This document shows, one piece after another, positions 25,085-38,679 of a DNA stretch of 64,000 nucleotides; the stretch's first letter is position 1, and the number at the start of each line of letters is the position of its first letter. Under the pieces are notes generated by a model. It was not told the DNA's origin. It saw only the letters and a list, made by a program, of their open reading frames with translations, and ran no database searches. A program made the position numbers and the translations under genes. The DNA comes from Mycobacterium stomatepiae (GTDB lineage Bacteria; Actinomycetota; Actinomycetes; Mycobacteriales; Mycobacteriaceae): assembly GCF_010731715.1 (NCBI RefSeq), contig NZ_AP022587.1, forward strand, positions 1,364,001 to 1,428,000, given 5' to 3'.

Positions 25085-25097
25085 CCGTAGTCTACGG
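25085..25097. promoter_or_regulatory. palindrome upstream of the XRE-cupin gene
   Basis: CCGTAG-T-CTACGG is a perfect 6-1-6 inverted repeat 15-27 bp before the regulator's start codon. It could be an autoregulatory operator. A different sequence from the TTCACTG palindrome, so they need not bind the same protein. Confidence 0.3.
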
Positions 25098-25126
25098 CCG
25101 TACCGGTTTTCTCACCGGAATCGAAT

Positions 25127-27977
25127 CTAGGCTTCGCGTGTCGTGGCTGCCTTGTTGACGCGGTCGCCGTTGCGGGCACCGTTGAGCACCGACGTGTCCG
25201 CGGGCAGCTCGAAGCCCGGGAACACCGAGCCCACCGCCGCGCTCGCCGCGCTGCGCTGGGCTTCCAGGCGGACCAGCGCCTCCGGGGTGAACACCGACAA
25301 CCCCAGGTCCGGGTTGTAGCCGTGGATTTCCTTCACGTCGAGTTGCGCCAGGAAATACAGGATCTCCTTCGAGACCACCTGACCCGGGACCAGCACCGGG
25401 AATCCCGGCGGGTACGGCACCACGAACGTGGTGGAAACCAACTTCCGGCCCTCGGCGATCCGCCGCCCGGCCTGACCGATCTGGACGTACTCCCGGTCGG
25501 ACTCTTCATAGCCCGCATAGAACGCCGCGCGCATGTCGCCGAAAACGCAGTTGTCGACCGGACGGAACGCGATGTCGAATTCGCTGAAGTCGGGCAGGTG
25601 CGGCAGATCCTCGGTGATTTCCTCGACGCGGCGCTTATGCAACGTCCAGTCCGCCACACTGGCCAATTCCCGCTCCCGATCCAGGTCGGTGGCCACCCGG
25701 CGCAGCACGTCGAGCAGGTGGTGCACGCTCGACCAGGTGACGCCGATCGTGAAGATCAGCAGCACGCTGTTGATCGACGTCTTGTTGATCTGAATGCCGA
25801 AGCGTTCCATCAGGATCTTCTCGCGGAAGTCGTACCCGTTCATCCCGGTGCTGCCGAGGAACAGGGTGACTCGCGTCGGGTCCAACACGAACTGGTCGGA
25901 GCGCCACGCTTCGTTCCATTCGGCCAGCGCGCCCTGCCGGACCTCGCGGTAGGAGCTCACCGCGGAGGCCCGGAACTCCTCGGGCACCAAGTCGGCTTCG
26001 TCGAGGATGCGGAACCACTTGCTGATCAGCCGGTCCTTGCGCACCCGGTGCCGGAACACCAGCGCCATGTAGTAGACCTGCCGAACCAACTGGAATCCTT
26101 CGATGTCGACCTGGCGGCGCGCCAGGTCCAGCGAGGCCAGCAGCTGCTGGTTCGGCGACGTCGAGGTGTGGGTCAAGAACGCCTCACCGAACGCGTCACG
26201 GGCACGAGAATTGAAGTCCCGGTCGCGCACGTGGATCATCGACGCCTGCCGGAACGCCGACAGCGACTTGTGCGTGGAGTGCGTCGCGTACACCCGCACC
26301 CGCGCCTTGCCGGGGTCGGGCATCAGCCGATGGTTGACCCACTCCGACCGCGGGATCCCCTCCATCGTCGCGGCCCAATCACGGTATTCCGCAGCATATT
26401 CCGGCGAGTCCAGTATCTGCTCGAGCCGGTCGGCCGCCACCATGGCGGTCCGTTGCCGGGCCCACGGCACCGCGGTCGCGAACGCGTACCACGCCTCGTC
26501 CCACAGGAAGCAGATGTCCGGCTTGATCGCCAGCACCTCCTCCATCACCCGCTGCGGGTTGTAGACGACGCCGTCGAAGATGCAGTTGGTCACCAGCAGC
26601 ATCCGCACCTTGTCCAGCTGACCCTCCGCCTCCAGATCCAGCAGCGCCTTCTTGATCGTCTCCAGTGGCACCGCCCCGTAGATCGCGAACTGCGGCAGCG
26701 GATAGGCATCCAGATAAAGCGGATAGGCGCCGGCCAGCACCAGACCGTAGTGGTGCGACTTGTGGCAGTTGCGGTCGATCAGCACGATGTCGCCCGGCCG
26801 GGTCAGCGACTGCACGACAATCTTGTTGGCCGTCGACGTGCCGTTGGTGACGAAGCACGTCTGGTTGGAATGCCACGTCTTGGCGGCCTTGTCCATCGCC
26901 TTCTTGATGTTGCCGTGCGGGTCCAGCAGCGAGTCCAGGCCGCCCGACGTGGTCGAGGTCTCGGCCATGAAGATGTTGCGGCCGTAGAACTCCCCCATGT
27001 CCTGCAGCGACCGGGAATTGAAGACGCTGGCGCCGCGCGCGACGGGCAGCGCGTGAAATTGACCGACCGGCGAATCCGCGTAGGCCCGTAAGGCATCGAA
27101 AAACGGTGTGGCGAAACGACTTCGCAGACCGGCCAACACCGTGCTGTATAGATCGGTGACGTCGTTGAGCCGGTAGAAGGTCCGGTCGTAGACGTCGTTC
27201 TCCTCGTCGTTGCCCGCCGCGATCGACTCGTCGGTGAGCAGATAAAGGTCGATGTGCGGCCGCAATTCACGGATCCAGTCGCCGCATTCGATGCAGTCGC
27301 TGCCGCTGTCACGTCCGACCGCGTCGTCGGCGGCGCCCAGCAGGGTGTTCATCAACGGCACCCGGTCCCGCGAGCGCAATGGCACGTCGTGACGGATGAT
27401 CGCGGCCTGAATCTCGCCGTTCAAGGCGACGGCGGGTGATGGCGTCCTCGACGCTGGGCACCACCAGCAGCTCGAACTGCACGTCGTCGGACGGGCAGCG
27501 CAGCGCCCGCAAGGCTTCGGCCAGGCAGTCGGGCCCGGTATTCGGCGAGTCGTCGGCGAGCAACACGGTATAGAACTGCTGCTGCTTGGCCCGGGCCACC
27601 AGCTCCTGGTCGGCCAACGGGGTGGTCGTGTCGAAAAGTGCTGTGCGGTCACCATATTCGCTGAGCAGCCGCACCGCCAACGACACCTCCTCGGCGAGCC
27701 GCACCGTGGACAGGCTTTCCAGGTGGGCGCGGTAGTCCGCCAGGTTGTGCGCGCCGGGGAACAGCCAGTACCGCTCATAGGCACCCAGGCGGTCCATCAG
27801 GCGCTTGACCTTGGCCAGGTCGTGCGTCTTGTTCAGCCCGGCCAGGTCGACCTCCGCGAGGTGACGGCATGCGTCGTCGAGCAGGTTCCAGGTGTCGATG
27901 CGGGTGTACGACGGGTTGGCCACTGCCGCCAGCGCGGAGACACGCAGCCGTCGCGTGTAGGCACTGTAGGGATTCAT
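25127..27977 (-). CDS. Orn/Lys/Arg decarboxylase family protein (Rv2531c-like), frameshifted
   Basis: PLP fold-type I decarboxylase. The N-terminal wing domain reads from MNPYSAYTRRLRVSALAAV to VVPSVEDAIT. The PLP domain has TCFVTNGTSTANKIVVQ, FLWDEAWYAFA and the Schiff-base loop ATHSTHKSLSAFRQ. The C-terminal domain follows. One extra G in the run 27435-27437 (an extra C on the coding strand) breaks the frame; removing it joins VEDAIT directly to AVALNGEIQAAIIRHD and gives 949 aa, matching the M. tuberculosis protein length from memory. The family decarboxylates basic amino acids to diamines. It is the first gene of the conserved core block. Confidence 0.85.
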
Positions 27978-28114
27978 GTCGTCACCTGTTCTGGCGCGGG
28001 CTGGATCCTGCTGCCGTTTCCGTAGTTCGCGGGTATCGCTCGACAAGTCCGCCACTATTGTTATCCGGTCTTGCCTGAGCCGGCGATCTTTTTGCTCAGG
28101 ATTCACCGGATCGG

Positions 28115-28501
28115 TCAGCGCTCGGTTTTGTCACCGTCGACGACGCCGCGATCGCCGCGGGTGCCGTCCATCCACCGCAACATCGGCAGCTCCCGCCCCC
28201 GCGCCGGCAGCTCGGTGACATCGCTGAGCGAGCGCAGCACGGCCTGCGTCAGACCCATCAGAGCGGCCATCACCAGTAGGAGCGGCTGCAGCGGTTTGGC
28301 CGCCGACCGCACGGTGCTGATCCGGCGGGCGACGATCAGACGCTCGATCGAGTGATACCGCCAGGCGCCCACGCCCAGCGCATAGATCGACAGTGCCGCG
28401 GCGACAACGGTGAGCCCGTACGCGGCGCAGATCACCGCACCCAGCACCACCGTCGCCGCCAGGAAGGCGGCGAGGACGGCGCGGAGCTCCAGTCGGGTCA
28501 T
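28115..28501 (-). CDS. small membrane protein (Rv2532c-like)
   Basis: 128 aa from ATG 28501, which overlaps the nusB stop (ATGA). Two hydrophobic segments, [20 protein letters not shown] and [18 protein letters not shown], follow a short N-terminus, and a third moderately hydrophobic stretch ([16 protein letters not shown]) comes later. The C-terminus is charged ([16 protein letters not shown]). No known functional domain is recognised. Its fixed place between nusB and the decarboxylase in mycobacteria suggests co-transcription with nusB and efp. Confidence 0.72.
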   Translation of the reverse strand: MTRLELRAVLAAFLAATVVLGAVICAAYGLTVVAAALSIYALGVGAWRYHSIERLIVARRISTVRSAAKPLQPLLLVMAALMGLTQAVLRSLSDVTELPARGRELPMLRWMDGTRGDRGVVDGDKTER

Positions 28502-29013
28502 GACGGCGTTTCGGGGTGCTCCGGTGTCGAGGCCGCAGCGGCGCTGCGGACGGCCTTGGCGGCAGCCCGGATCTGCGGCGTCACCAGCATGACCTGGCCA
28601 AGGACGCCGTTGACGAACGCCGGTGATTCGTCGGTGGACAATTCCTTGGCCAGCTGCACGGCCTCGTCGACCGCGACCGGCTCCGGCACGTCGTCGGCGT
28701 ACAGCAGCTCCCACACCGCAACTCGCAGGATCGCGCGGTCCACCGCGGGCAGCCGGTCCAGCGTCCAGCCCTGCAAGTGGGTGCTGATCAGGTCGTCGAT
28801 ATGCGCGAACTGGTCGCCGACGCCGCGGGCCACGGCGACCGTGTACGGGTGCAGCGCCTTGACGTCCGGGTTGGCCTGGGCTAGCGCTATGCGCACGTCG
28901 GCCACCTCGACCGGACTCAGACCGCGGGCCTCCGCCTCGAACAGCAGGTCCACCGCGCGCTTACGGGCATGATGGCGTCCTTTGGTGGGCCTCGGCGATT
29001 TACCGTCCGGCAT
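28498..29013 (-). CDS. nusB: transcription antitermination factor NusB
   Basis: 171 aa. All-helical NusB fold: basic N-terminus [20 protein letters not shown], then [21 protein letters not shown] and the signature [27 protein letters not shown] (two parts, about residues 115-142). NusB with NusE (S10) binds boxA RNA in rRNA operon antitermination. The C-terminal tail is longer than in E. coli and Ala-rich, as in other mycobacteria. It lies 2 nt after efp, so the two are one operon. Confidence 0.93.
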   Translation of the reverse strand: MPDGKSPRPTKGRHHARKRAVDLLFEAEARGLSPVEVADVRIALAQANPDVKALHPYTVAVARGVGDQFAHIDDLISTHLQGWTLDRLPAVDRAILRVAVWELLYADDVPEPVAVDEAVQLAKELSTDESPAFVNGVLGQVMLVTPQIRAAAKAVRSAAAASTPEHPETPS

Positions 29014-29015
29014 GG

Positions 29016-29579
29016 TCAGGCGTTGACCCGACCCAGGTAACTGCCGTCTCGCGAATCCACCTTCAGCTTGTCCCCGGTGTTGATGAACAACGGCACCTGC
29101 AGTTCGGCCCCGGTCTCCACGGTCGCGGGCTTGGTGCCGGCGCTGGACCGGTCGCCCTGCAAGCCCGGCTCGGTGTGGGTGACCACGAGTTCGACCGACA
29201 CCGGCAGTTCGAGGTACAGGGGGGCCCCGTTGTGGAAGGCCACCTGCACCGGCAGGCCCTCCAGCAGGAACCGGGCGGCGTCGCCGACCAGCGATTCCGG
29301 CAGCGGATGCTGTTCGTAGTCCTGGCTGTCCATGAACACGAAGTCCGAGCCGTCGCGGTACAGGTAGGTGGCGTCGCGGCGGTCGACGGTGGCGGTATCC
29401 ACCTTCACGCCGGCGTTGTAGGTCTTGTCGACGACCTTGCCCGAGAGCACGTTTTTCAGCTTGGTACGTACGAAGGCCGGGCCCTTACCCGGCTTGACGT
29501 GCTGAAACTCGGTGATCTGCCACAGCTGGCCGTCGATCACCAGCACCAGTCCGTTCTTGAAGTCGGCAGTCGATGCCAC
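29016..29579 (-). CDS. efp: translation elongation factor P
   Basis: 187 aa, normal length. The KOW-like N-terminal domain has [20 protein letters not shown], whose PGKGP loop carries the lysine at the tRNA-contacting tip. Two OB-fold domains follow ([50 protein letters not shown]). EF-P relieves ribosomes stalled at polyproline, which matters for the Pro-rich proteins at 44751 and 45816. The modification enzyme, if any, is not in the window. Confidence 0.95.
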   Translation of the reverse strand: MASTADFKNGLVLVIDGQLWQITEFQHVKPGKGPAFVRTKLKNVLSGKVVDKTYNAGVKVDTATVDRRDATYLYRDGSDFVFMDSQDYEQHPLPESLVGDAARFLLEGLPVQVAFHNGAPLYLELPVSVELVVTHTEPGLQGDRSSAGTKPATVETGAELQVPLFINTGDKLKVDSRDGSYLGRVNA

Positions 29580-29616
29580 GGTCGCTCTATCTCCTACAGG
29601 ATGGCCAATTTTCGGG

Positions 29617-29634
29617 GCCGGGCAGCTGCCCGGC
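29617..29634. terminator. 18-bp perfect palindrome between pepQ and efp
   Basis: GCCGGGCAG joined to CTGCCCGGC without spacer, in the 180-bp gap after pepQ and before efp. As RNA it would form a GC-rich hairpin and may end pepQ transcription. No T-tract is convincing. The rest of 29580-29759 shows only further GC-rich inverted sequence. Confidence 0.35.
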
Positions 29635-29759
29635 AGCGGGCTCCGCCGCTAGTGGTGCGCACAGAGCAGCACCGGATGCAGCTTACCCGGGGTCGGGTCC
29701 AGCACTAACCGCACCGCTAATCGAGCTGCCCGGGGCCCGCGATCGGAAACGGGCCTCCG

Positions 29760-30863
29760 CTACGCCAGAATGGCCAGTTCCTTCGGGAACCGGGTCAGCA
29801 GTTCCGCGGTGGCCGGCTGATCGCCGACGACCAGGGTGTCCTCGATGCGGACGCCGCCGCGGCCGGGCAGGTAGACACCGGGCTCCACCGTCACGACCGA
29901 ACCGGCCAGCAACGTCCCGGACGAGGTGGCGCCGATCCCCGGCGCCTCGTGGATCTGCAGGCCGACCCCATGCCCCAGGCCGTGGCTGAATTGCTCGGCG
30001 TAACCGGCGTCGGCGATCACCTGGCGTGCGGCGCCGTCCACCTCGCGCAGGTCGGCGCCGGGCCGCAGCGCCTCCCGGCCGGCGCGCTGCGACTCGGCGA
30101 CCAGCTGATAGATCTCCAGCTGCCAGTCCGCGGCATTGCCCAGCACGAACGTGCGGGTCATGTCCGAGTGGTAGCCGGCGACCAGCGCACCGAAGTCGAT
30201 CTTGACGAAGTCGCCGTCGGCGAGCACCGCGTCGGTCGGACGGTGGTGCGGAATGGCCGAATTCGGCCCGGCGGCAACGATCGTCTCGAACGAGATCGCG
30301 TCGGCGCCGTGATCGAGCATCAGGCCCTCGAGCTCGCGGCTCACCTCGCGTTCGGTGCGCCCGGGCCGCAGACCGCCCCGCGTCACCAGGTCTTTCAGCG
30401 CGGCATCGGCGGCCTCACAGGCGAGCCGCAGCAGCGCCACCTCACCGGCGTCCTTGATCTCGCGTAGCGCTTCGACCGTTCCTGCGGCCCGCACCAACTC
30501 GGTCTTGCCGCCGTGCTCGCCCACTTCGTTGGTCAGCGTGTCGAAACCGTCCACCGTGACCACATTGCTTTCGAGGCCCAGCCTGGACACGCCCGCATCG
30601 GCAGCCTGCCCCGCCAGGTAGCGCCCGACGGCCCGCTCGATGGCGACTTCGAGATCCGGTGCCTGCGCGGCGGCCTGGGTGCGATAGCGGCCGTCGGTGG
30701 CCAAAATCGCCTCGCGATCGTCGGCAAAGACCAGCAACGCGCCATTGGATCCGGAGAAACCCGACAGATAGCGGACGTTGATCAGGTCCGTGACCAGCAT
30801 CGCGTCCAGCCCGCTGGCACCGATCCGGCTCTTTAGATTGTCTCGACGCTGGGAATGTGTCAC
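29760..30863 (-). CDS. pepQ: Xaa-Pro aminopeptidase/dipeptidase (M24 family)
   Basis: 367 aa pita-bread peptidase. An N-terminal creatinase-like domain (VTDLINVRYLSGFSGSNG) precedes the catalytic domain. Metal ligands are in KIDFGALVAGYHSDMTRTF (two Asp), GLGHGVGLQIHEAP (His), TVEPGVYL (Glu) and GVRIEDT (Glu), so the dinuclear site is complete. It removes N-terminal or dipeptide-linked residues next to proline in the cytoplasm. Directly upstream of efp on the same strand, as in M. tuberculosis (Rv2535c). Confidence 0.92.
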   Translation of the reverse strand: MTHSQRRDNLKSRIGASGLDAMLVTDLINVRYLSGFSGSNGALLVFADDREAILATDGRYRTQAAAQAPDLEVAIERAVGRYLAGQAADAGVSRLGLESNVVTVDGFDTLTNEVGEHGGKTELVRAAGTVEALREIKDAGEVALLRLACEAADAALKDLVTRGGLRPGRTEREVSRELEGLMLDHGADAISFETIVAAGPNSAIPHHRPTDAVLADGDFVKIDFGALVAGYHSDMTRTFVLGNAADWQLEIYQLVAESQRAGREALRPGADLREVDGAARQVIADAGYAEQFSHGLGHGVGLQIHEAPGIGATSSGTLLAGSVVTVEPGVYLPGRGGVRIEDTLVVGDQPATAELLTRFPKELAILA

Positions 30864-30896
30864 GACTCACGACGGTACTCGCTACGCTGGTTGGCC

Positions 30897-31622
30897 ATGA
30901 GTAGCTGGATGCTGCGTGGATTGGCGTTCGCTGGACTGATGGTGGTCGTCCGGTTGTTCCAGGGGGCGATCATCAACGCGTGGCAGACGCAGGCGGGGCT
31001 GGTCAGTGTCGTGCTGCTACTGCTGTTCATCATCGCTGTCGTGGTGTGGGGGGTGCTGGACGGCCGGGCCGACGCGAAAGCCAGCGCGGATCCGGATCGT
31101 CGCGCCGACCTGGCGATGACCTGGCTGCTGGCCGGCCTGTTCGCCGGGGTGCTGAGCGGGGCCGTCTCCTGGCTGATCGCGCTGTTCTACAAGGGCCTTT
31201 ACACCGGGGGCCTGATCAACGAGGTGACGACGTTCGCGGCGTTCACCGCGCTCTGCGTCTTCCTGCCCGGGATCATCGGGGTGGCCGTCGGCCGCTGGCG
31301 GGTGGACCGCAATCCCCCGCCGGACCGGCCGGCCGGGCCGGGCGAGGAGCGCGCTGACACCGACGTGTTCACCGCCGCCAGCGCCGACGAGACGCCGACC
31401 GGCGAGGTTCCCGTGCAGCATCCCGGCGGCCAGGCGGAGGCGCGGACGTCGGCGGTGGCCACCGCCGAGCGCGATGCGCCCACCGAGACGATCCCGGCTC
31501 CTGCGGACGACACCAAGACCGAGGTGATCCCGACCCGTTCGGACGACGCCAAAACCGAGGTGATCCGCACCGACGAGCCGGGTACGGAATGGCCGAGCGC
31601 GCAGTGGGGAAAGAAGGACTAG
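30897..31622 (+). CDS. membrane protein with acidic repetitive C-terminal tail (Rv2536-like)
   Basis: 241 aa from ATG 30897. Four hydrophobic segments are visible: GLAFAGLMVVVRLFQGAII, LVSVVLLLLFIIAVVVWGVL, WLLAGLFAGVLSGAVSWLIA and TALCVFLPGIIGVAVG. The cytoplasmic tail of about 100 residues is rich in Asp, Thr and Pro with imperfect repeats of the type DDTKTEVIP (DDTKTEVIPTRSDDAKTEVI). Function unknown. It is transcribed divergently from pepQ with only 33 bp between the starts, so their promoters must overlap. Confidence 0.75.
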   Translation: MSSWMLRGLAFAGLMVVVRLFQGAIINAWQTQAGLVSVVLLLLFIIAVVVWGVLDGRADAKASADPDRRADLAMTWLLAGLFAGVLSGAVSWLIALFYKGLYTGGLINEVTTFAAFTALCVFLPGIIGVAVGRWRVDRNPPPDRPAGPGEERADTDVFTAASADETPTGEVPVQHPGGQAEARTSAVATAERDAPTETIPAPADDTKTEVIPTRSDDAKTEVIRTDEPGTEWPSAQWGKKD

Positions 31623-31625
31623 CCG

Positions 31626-31633
<8 letters not shown>
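31615..31633. terminator. bidirectional hairpin containing both stop codons
   Basis: AGGACTAG-CCG-CTAGTCCT is a perfect 8-3-8 inverted repeat. Its two arms contain the TAG of the membrane-protein gene and the TAG of aroQ in opposite directions. TTCTTT follows on the minus side and GTTTCG on the plus side. A compact shared terminator for convergent genes 3 bp apart. Confidence 0.65.
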
Positions 31634-34899
<3,266 letters not shown>

Positions 34900-34950
34900 G
34901 GGTCCCATTCTCCCATGGGGGCATGCGTGGACTTAAATCCCCGCGACGCG

Positions 34951-36123
34951 TCAGAAGAAGCTGCTCTCCGGCAGTTCCGCGCCGTTGACGGCGACGTCGC
35001 CCAGCACCCGCGCCTTGTAGACCGTCGGGTTGTGCGAGAACAGCGTCCGCAGGTTGCGCCAGTGCCGGTCCAGCAGGGCCGACGCCTGGATCGCCGACGC
35101 CCCGCCGACGTCGAAGACGCGCGACGCGGCCCGCAGCGCAGGCTCCTGGAGCGCGACCTTGACGCGGGCCGCCGCGATCGACGACCTCTTCTCCAATTCG
35201 GGGTCGATCCCGGTGTCGCGGGCCGCGTCCAGCGCGGGCGCGAGTTCGGCCGCCGCGCTGCGGACCAGCGCCTGCGCGGTATCGGCCACCGCGTCGATCT
35301 CGCCGACGATCTGCAGCAACTGAGGGTCGGCGGTCGGCTGGTCGACGCTGGCGAAGGTGTAGGTGCGGCGCCGCCCGCGCACCAGCGCCGCGGCGTCGGC
35401 CGCCAGCGCCCGCAGGATTCCGGCGGCGACCGCGTGCAGGTACAGCTGCATCAGTGCGCCCCGGGAGCGGTCCAGTCCGATCGTGGCGCCCAGCGGGAAC
35501 ACCTCCTCGGCCGCGACCTCGACGTCATGAAAGATCGTCGTGCCGCTGCCGGTTTGGCGCTGACCGATGCCGTCCCAGTCGTCGACGTGCTCGACGCCGG
35601 CCCGGTCGACCGGGATCACCACGGCGGTCGGGGCGCCGTCGTCGCCCTGCGCGGTGATGCGCAGATGGTCGGAGAACTGGGCGCCGGTGCTGCAGAACTT
35701 CTGGCCGCGCAGCCGCAGGCCGTCCGGGGTGGACACCAGCCGGGTGTCGCGGTTGTTGCCGCCGATCGACTTCTGGCTCTGTTCGGAGTTGGCGCCGCCG
35801 ATCAGCCCACCCTCGGCGACGACCGCGATCCACCGCTGGCTGCCCGGGCGCCGCGGCCTGATCTGCAACTCCTCGACCAGCGCGTGGTGAACCCGCAGGA
35901 TGTGCGCGAGATCGGGATCGGCCGCGGCCAGCGCGATGAGATGGTCGAAGAACTCCGGCACGGTGTAGCCCGCGCCCCCGTGTTCGCGGGCCAGTCGCAC
36001 GGCGCCCAGCCGCTGCTCGCGAACGAGCTTGAGCCCGCGCAGGGGCGGCTCGGTCAGGCCGTCGGCCAGCCGCAGGCGGTAGTCCCCGGCGATGTCGGCG
36101 AGCACGTGATCAACTGCGGGCAT
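34951..36123 (-). CDS. acyl-CoA dehydrogenase-fold flavoprotein, likely flavin-dependent monooxygenase (SfnB/DszC-like)
   Basis: 390 aa from ATG 36123 (MPAVDHVLADIAGDYR). Acyl-CoA dehydrogenase fold: DPDLAHILRVHHALVEEL, GGANSEQSQKSIGG, RLRGQKFCSTGAQFSDHL, and a C-terminal FDVGGASAIQASALLDRHWRNLRTL. The WEGT-type catalytic Glu region of true dehydrogenases is missing, and the C-terminal His/Arg pattern is that of group D flavin monooxygenases acting on organosulfur or aromatic substrates. The substrate is unknown. It stands alone between aroC and the prepilin-peptidase gene and has no counterpart at this place in M. tuberculosis as I recall, so it is probably an insertion. Confidence 0.8.
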   Translation of the reverse strand: MPAVDHVLADIAGDYRLRLADGLTEPPLRGLKLVREQRLGAVRLAREHGGAGYTVPEFFDHLIALAAADPDLAHILRVHHALVEELQIRPRRPGSQRWIAVVAEGGLIGGANSEQSQKSIGGNNRDTRLVSTPDGLRLRGQKFCSTGAQFSDHLRITAQGDDGAPTAVVIPVDRAGVEHVDDWDGIGQRQTGSGTTIFHDVEVAAEEVFPLGATIGLDRSRGALMQLYLHAVAAGILRALAADAAALVRGRRRTYTFASVDQPTADPQLLQIVGEIDAVADTAQALVRSAAAELAPALDAARDTGIDPELEKRSSIAAARVKVALQEPALRAASRVFDVGGASAIQASALLDRHWRNLRTLFSHNPTVYKARVLGDVAVNGAELPESSFF

Positions 36124-36190
36124 GCGCCGAAAGCTAAGCGCGCACAACGAGACCGGCAACGATTTGCAGCGTCACAATTTTTAAGCGGGC

Positions 36191-36598
36191 TCAGCCGAGC
36201 AGCACCGCGGCCGCGGTGGCCAGGCACATCGACGGACCGTGCGGCACGGCGCCGCGCAGAGCCAACCCGAGCGCGGCGGTCAGCAACGGCGCGGCCAACG
36301 CCGCCAGAAACCACACCGTGACGCCGAAGCAGCCGGCCAGCCCGCCCAGGCCGATCGCCAGCTTCACGTCGCCGGCGCCCATCCCTCCCGGCGCGATCAA
36401 GTGCACCAGCAGATACAGCCCGGTCAGCGCCGCGGCCCCGGCCAGGGCGGGCGTCCCGCGCCCGGTACCGCAAGCGACCGCCAGGATCACCGCGGCGCCG
36501 GGCAGCGTCAGCCGGTTGGGCAATCGCCGTTGCCGGATGTCATAGCAGCTCAGCAGCAGCAGCCAGGCGGCCACCACCGTCACCGCTGTCGCCCGCAC
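36191..36598 (-). CDS. A24-family prepilin-type peptidase, short form
   Basis: 135 aa, membrane protein lacking the N-terminal methyltransferase domain of full PilD. The two catalytic aspartates are in CYDIRQRRLPN and GAGDVKLAIG. Hydrophobic helices include VVAAWLLLLSCY, AAALTGLYLLVHLI and VWFLAALAAPLLTAALGLAL. It would cut type IV pilin-like leader peptides at the membrane. No pilin gene is in the window. It is 11 bp after aroE on the same strand, as in Rv2551c-aroE. Confidence 0.82.
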   Translation of the reverse strand: MRATAVTVVAAWLLLLSCYDIRQRRLPNRLTLPGAAVILAVACGTGRGTPALAGAAALTGLYLLVHLIAPGGMGAGDVKLAIGLGGLAGCFGVTVWFLAALAAPLLTAALGLALRGAVPHGPSMCLATAAAVLLG

Positions 36599-36608
36599 CC
36601 GCGGGACG

Positions 36609-37457
36609 CTAATCCAGGGCGGCCAGAGCGCAAGTCATCGCTTCGCGCGGGGCGGGCAGCCCGGTGAATTGCTCGACCTGCGCGAAGGCCTGGTGCAGCA
36701 GCATCTGCACGCCGTTGATCACCCGCCCGCCCGCGGCGGCCACCGCGGCGGCCAGCGGGGTAGGCCACGGGTTGTACACGGCGTCCAGCAGCACCGGAAT
36801 CGTCGCAAACGTTCCGGCGTAGCGCGCGGCCACGTCGGCCGGGATCGTGCTGACCAGCACCTCCGCCGCGGCCACCTCGGCGGCCAGGGCCCTGGCTTCG
36901 GGGTCACCCAGCTCGCAGAATCGCGCCGGCACGCCGGCGCGCGCGCCCAGATCCACCAGCCGGGCCGCCTTCTCCGGGTTGCGCGCCACGACGGTGATGC
37001 CGCTGACGCCGAGCCGGGCCAGGCCCACGACGGCCGCCGGCGCGGTGCCGCCCGATCCACAGACCAACGCCCATCCCGAGGCTCCCCCGATTGACGCGAT
37101 CGCTCCGCTCACGCCGTCGATGTCGGTGTTGTCGGCGCGCCAGCCGCGAGGCGTGCGCACCAGCGTGTTGGCCGATCCCACCTGCTGCGCCCGTTCGGTG
37201 CACTCGTCGGCGAACCGCAGCGCGGCGAACTTGCCCGGCGCGGTGACCGATACCCCGACCCATTCCGGTCCGAATCCGCCGACGATGCCCGGCAGCTCCT
37301 CGGCACCGCACTCGATGCGCTCGTAGGTCCAGTCGTCCAGGCCCAGCGCATGATAGGCGGCGAGGTGCAGTTGCGGGGATTTCGAGTGCGCGATCGGCGA
37401 GCCGAGGACGGCCGCCTTTCTCGGGCCCGCGTTAGCGGGGGGTGCTGTCGAGGACAC
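36609..37457 (-). CDS. aroE: shikimate dehydrogenase
   Basis: 282 aa from GTG 37457, overlapping the end of mltG by 26 nt. AAVLGSPIAHSKSPQLHLAA has the shikimate-binding serines, the catalytic Lys is in VTAPGKFAALRF, NTDIDGV contributes the partner Asp, and VCGSGGTAPAAVVGL is the NADP fold. It reduces 3-dehydroshikimate. Earlier in-frame starts would extend further into mltG without adding homologous sequence. Confidence 0.92.
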   Translation of the reverse strand: MSSTAPPANAGPRKAAVLGSPIAHSKSPQLHLAAYHALGLDDWTYERIECGAEELPGIVGGFGPEWVGVSVTAPGKFAALRFADECTERAQQVGSANTLVRTPRGWRADNTDIDGVSGAIASIGGASGWALVCGSGGTAPAAVVGLARLGVSGITVVARNPEKAARLVDLGARAGVPARFCELGDPEARALAAEVAAAEVLVSTIPADVAARYAGTFATIPVLLDAVYNPWPTPLAAAVAAAGGRVINGVQMLLHQAFAQVEQFTGLPAPREAMTCALAALD

Positions 37458-38679
37458 CGTTGTGCTTAGCCAGCTCGATATTGGCCAGATGCTGCTTGTA
37501 GTCCTTGGTGAACAGCGTGGTCCCCTGGGCGTCGATCGTGACGAAGTACAACCAGTCACCCGGCTCGGGATGCTCGGCGGCGCGCAGCGCGTCGATGCCG
37601 GGCGAACAGATCGCCGTGGCGGGCAGACCCGGGGAGACGTAGGTGTTCCACGGCGTCTTCAGGGCCCGGTCGGCGTCGCTGGTAGCCACCTCGCGGCGGT
37701 CCAGCGGATAGTTCACCGTCGAATCGAACTCCAACGTGTGGTGCGCGTTCAGGCGGTTGTAGATCACCTGCGCCACCTTCGCGAAGTCCTGTGAGTAGGC
37801 CTCCTGCTCCACCAGCGAGGCCACCACCAGGATGTCGTACGGCGACAGCTTCATCGCCGCGGCGGAGTCCACCAGCCCGGACTGCATATACGTCGCGGCC
37901 CCGGCGCTGATCAGGTTCGCCAGGATGTCCTGCGGCGCCGCCGCGGGATCGACGTTGAACGTCCCGGGTGCGATCAGTCCCTCGATCCGGCGGTGATCGG
38001 TGCCCATCTCGGAGACCGGCTGAATCGCCCAGGCCGGCACCGACAAAACGTTGGGCGGGGTGTTGCCCGCCGCCGCGCGCAGGTCCTGCACCGAGATGCA
38101 GTGCTTGGCGCCGTCGAGATCCACGCAGGACGCGCGCGAGATCAGCGTCAGGATTCCCGGCGTGGCCTTGTTGGTCTTCATGTCAGTGGTGTCGTCGAGC
38201 TGACGCCCCTCCGGAATGACCAGCTTGCCCACCCGATTGTTGGGGTCCGTCAGCCGCGCGACCGCGGAATCCGCCGGGATCTCGGTGCGCACCCGGTAGA
38301 AGCCGGGCTGGATCGAGTTGATCGCGGCGTTGCCGTGCGCGGCGTTGATGAAGGCCCGGACGGTCTTGATCACACCCTGGTTGTGCAGCGTCTCGCCGAC
38401 TGTCGTCGTCGAGTCGCCGGCTTGGATCTGAATCACGATGTCGCGCTTGCCGTCGCCGCTGTAGTCTTCCCCACCGCCGAACACCGTGTGCCACATCTTG
38501 GAGCCGACGAACACCGCGGCCACCACGATCACGACGAGCACGCCCAACACGATGCGGCCGGTGAAACGGCGCCGCCGGCGTCCGCGCTCGGCCTTGATCC
38601 GGGCCATCCGGCTGGTGCGGTGCCGGGGTGGACCGACCGCGGCCGGCTCGGCCCGTTCGTCGCGCGCGCTATCCACCAT
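37432..38679 (-). CDS. mltG: endolytic murein transglycosylase MltG
   Basis: 415 aa from ATG 38679 ([11 protein letters not shown]), with GGGGGA 8 nt upstream; it overlaps ruvX by 11 nt. A basic cytoplasmic N-terminus ([12 protein letters not shown]) leads into one transmembrane helix ([18 protein letters not shown]). The extracytoplasmic part has a LysM-like segment and the YceG catalytic motif [20 protein letters not shown] with the active Glu, followed by YNRL and DSTVNYPL. It cuts nascent glycan strands and sets their length. As in M. tuberculosis, it lies between ruvX and aroE. Confidence 0.92.
   Translation of the reverse strand: MVDSARDERAEPAAVGPPRHRTSRMARIKAERGRRRRRFTGRIVLGVLVVIVVAAVFVGSKMWHTVFGGGEDYSGDGKRDIVIQIQAGDSTTTVGETLHNQGVIKTVRAFINAAHGNAAINSIQPGFYRVRTEIPADSAVARLTDPNNRVGKLVIPEGRQLDDTTDMKTNKATPGILTLISRASCVDLDGAKHCISVQDLRAAAGNTPPNVLSVPAWAIQPVSEMGTDHRRIEGLIAPGTFNVDPAAAPQDILANLISAGAATYMQSGLVDSAAAMKLSPYDILVVASLVEQEAYSQDFAKVAQVIYNRLNAHHTLEFDSTVNYPLDRREVATSDADRALKTPWNTYVSPGLPATAICSPGIDALRAAEHPEPGDWLYFVTIDAQGTTLFTKDYKQHLANIELAKHNGVLDSTPR

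Noticed and set aside
25322..27091. Long plus-strand reading frame (589 codons) opposite the decarboxylase
   Set aside because: Arg/His/Val-rich shadow of the real gene on the other strand; no domain, while the minus strand carries a complete PLP enzyme.
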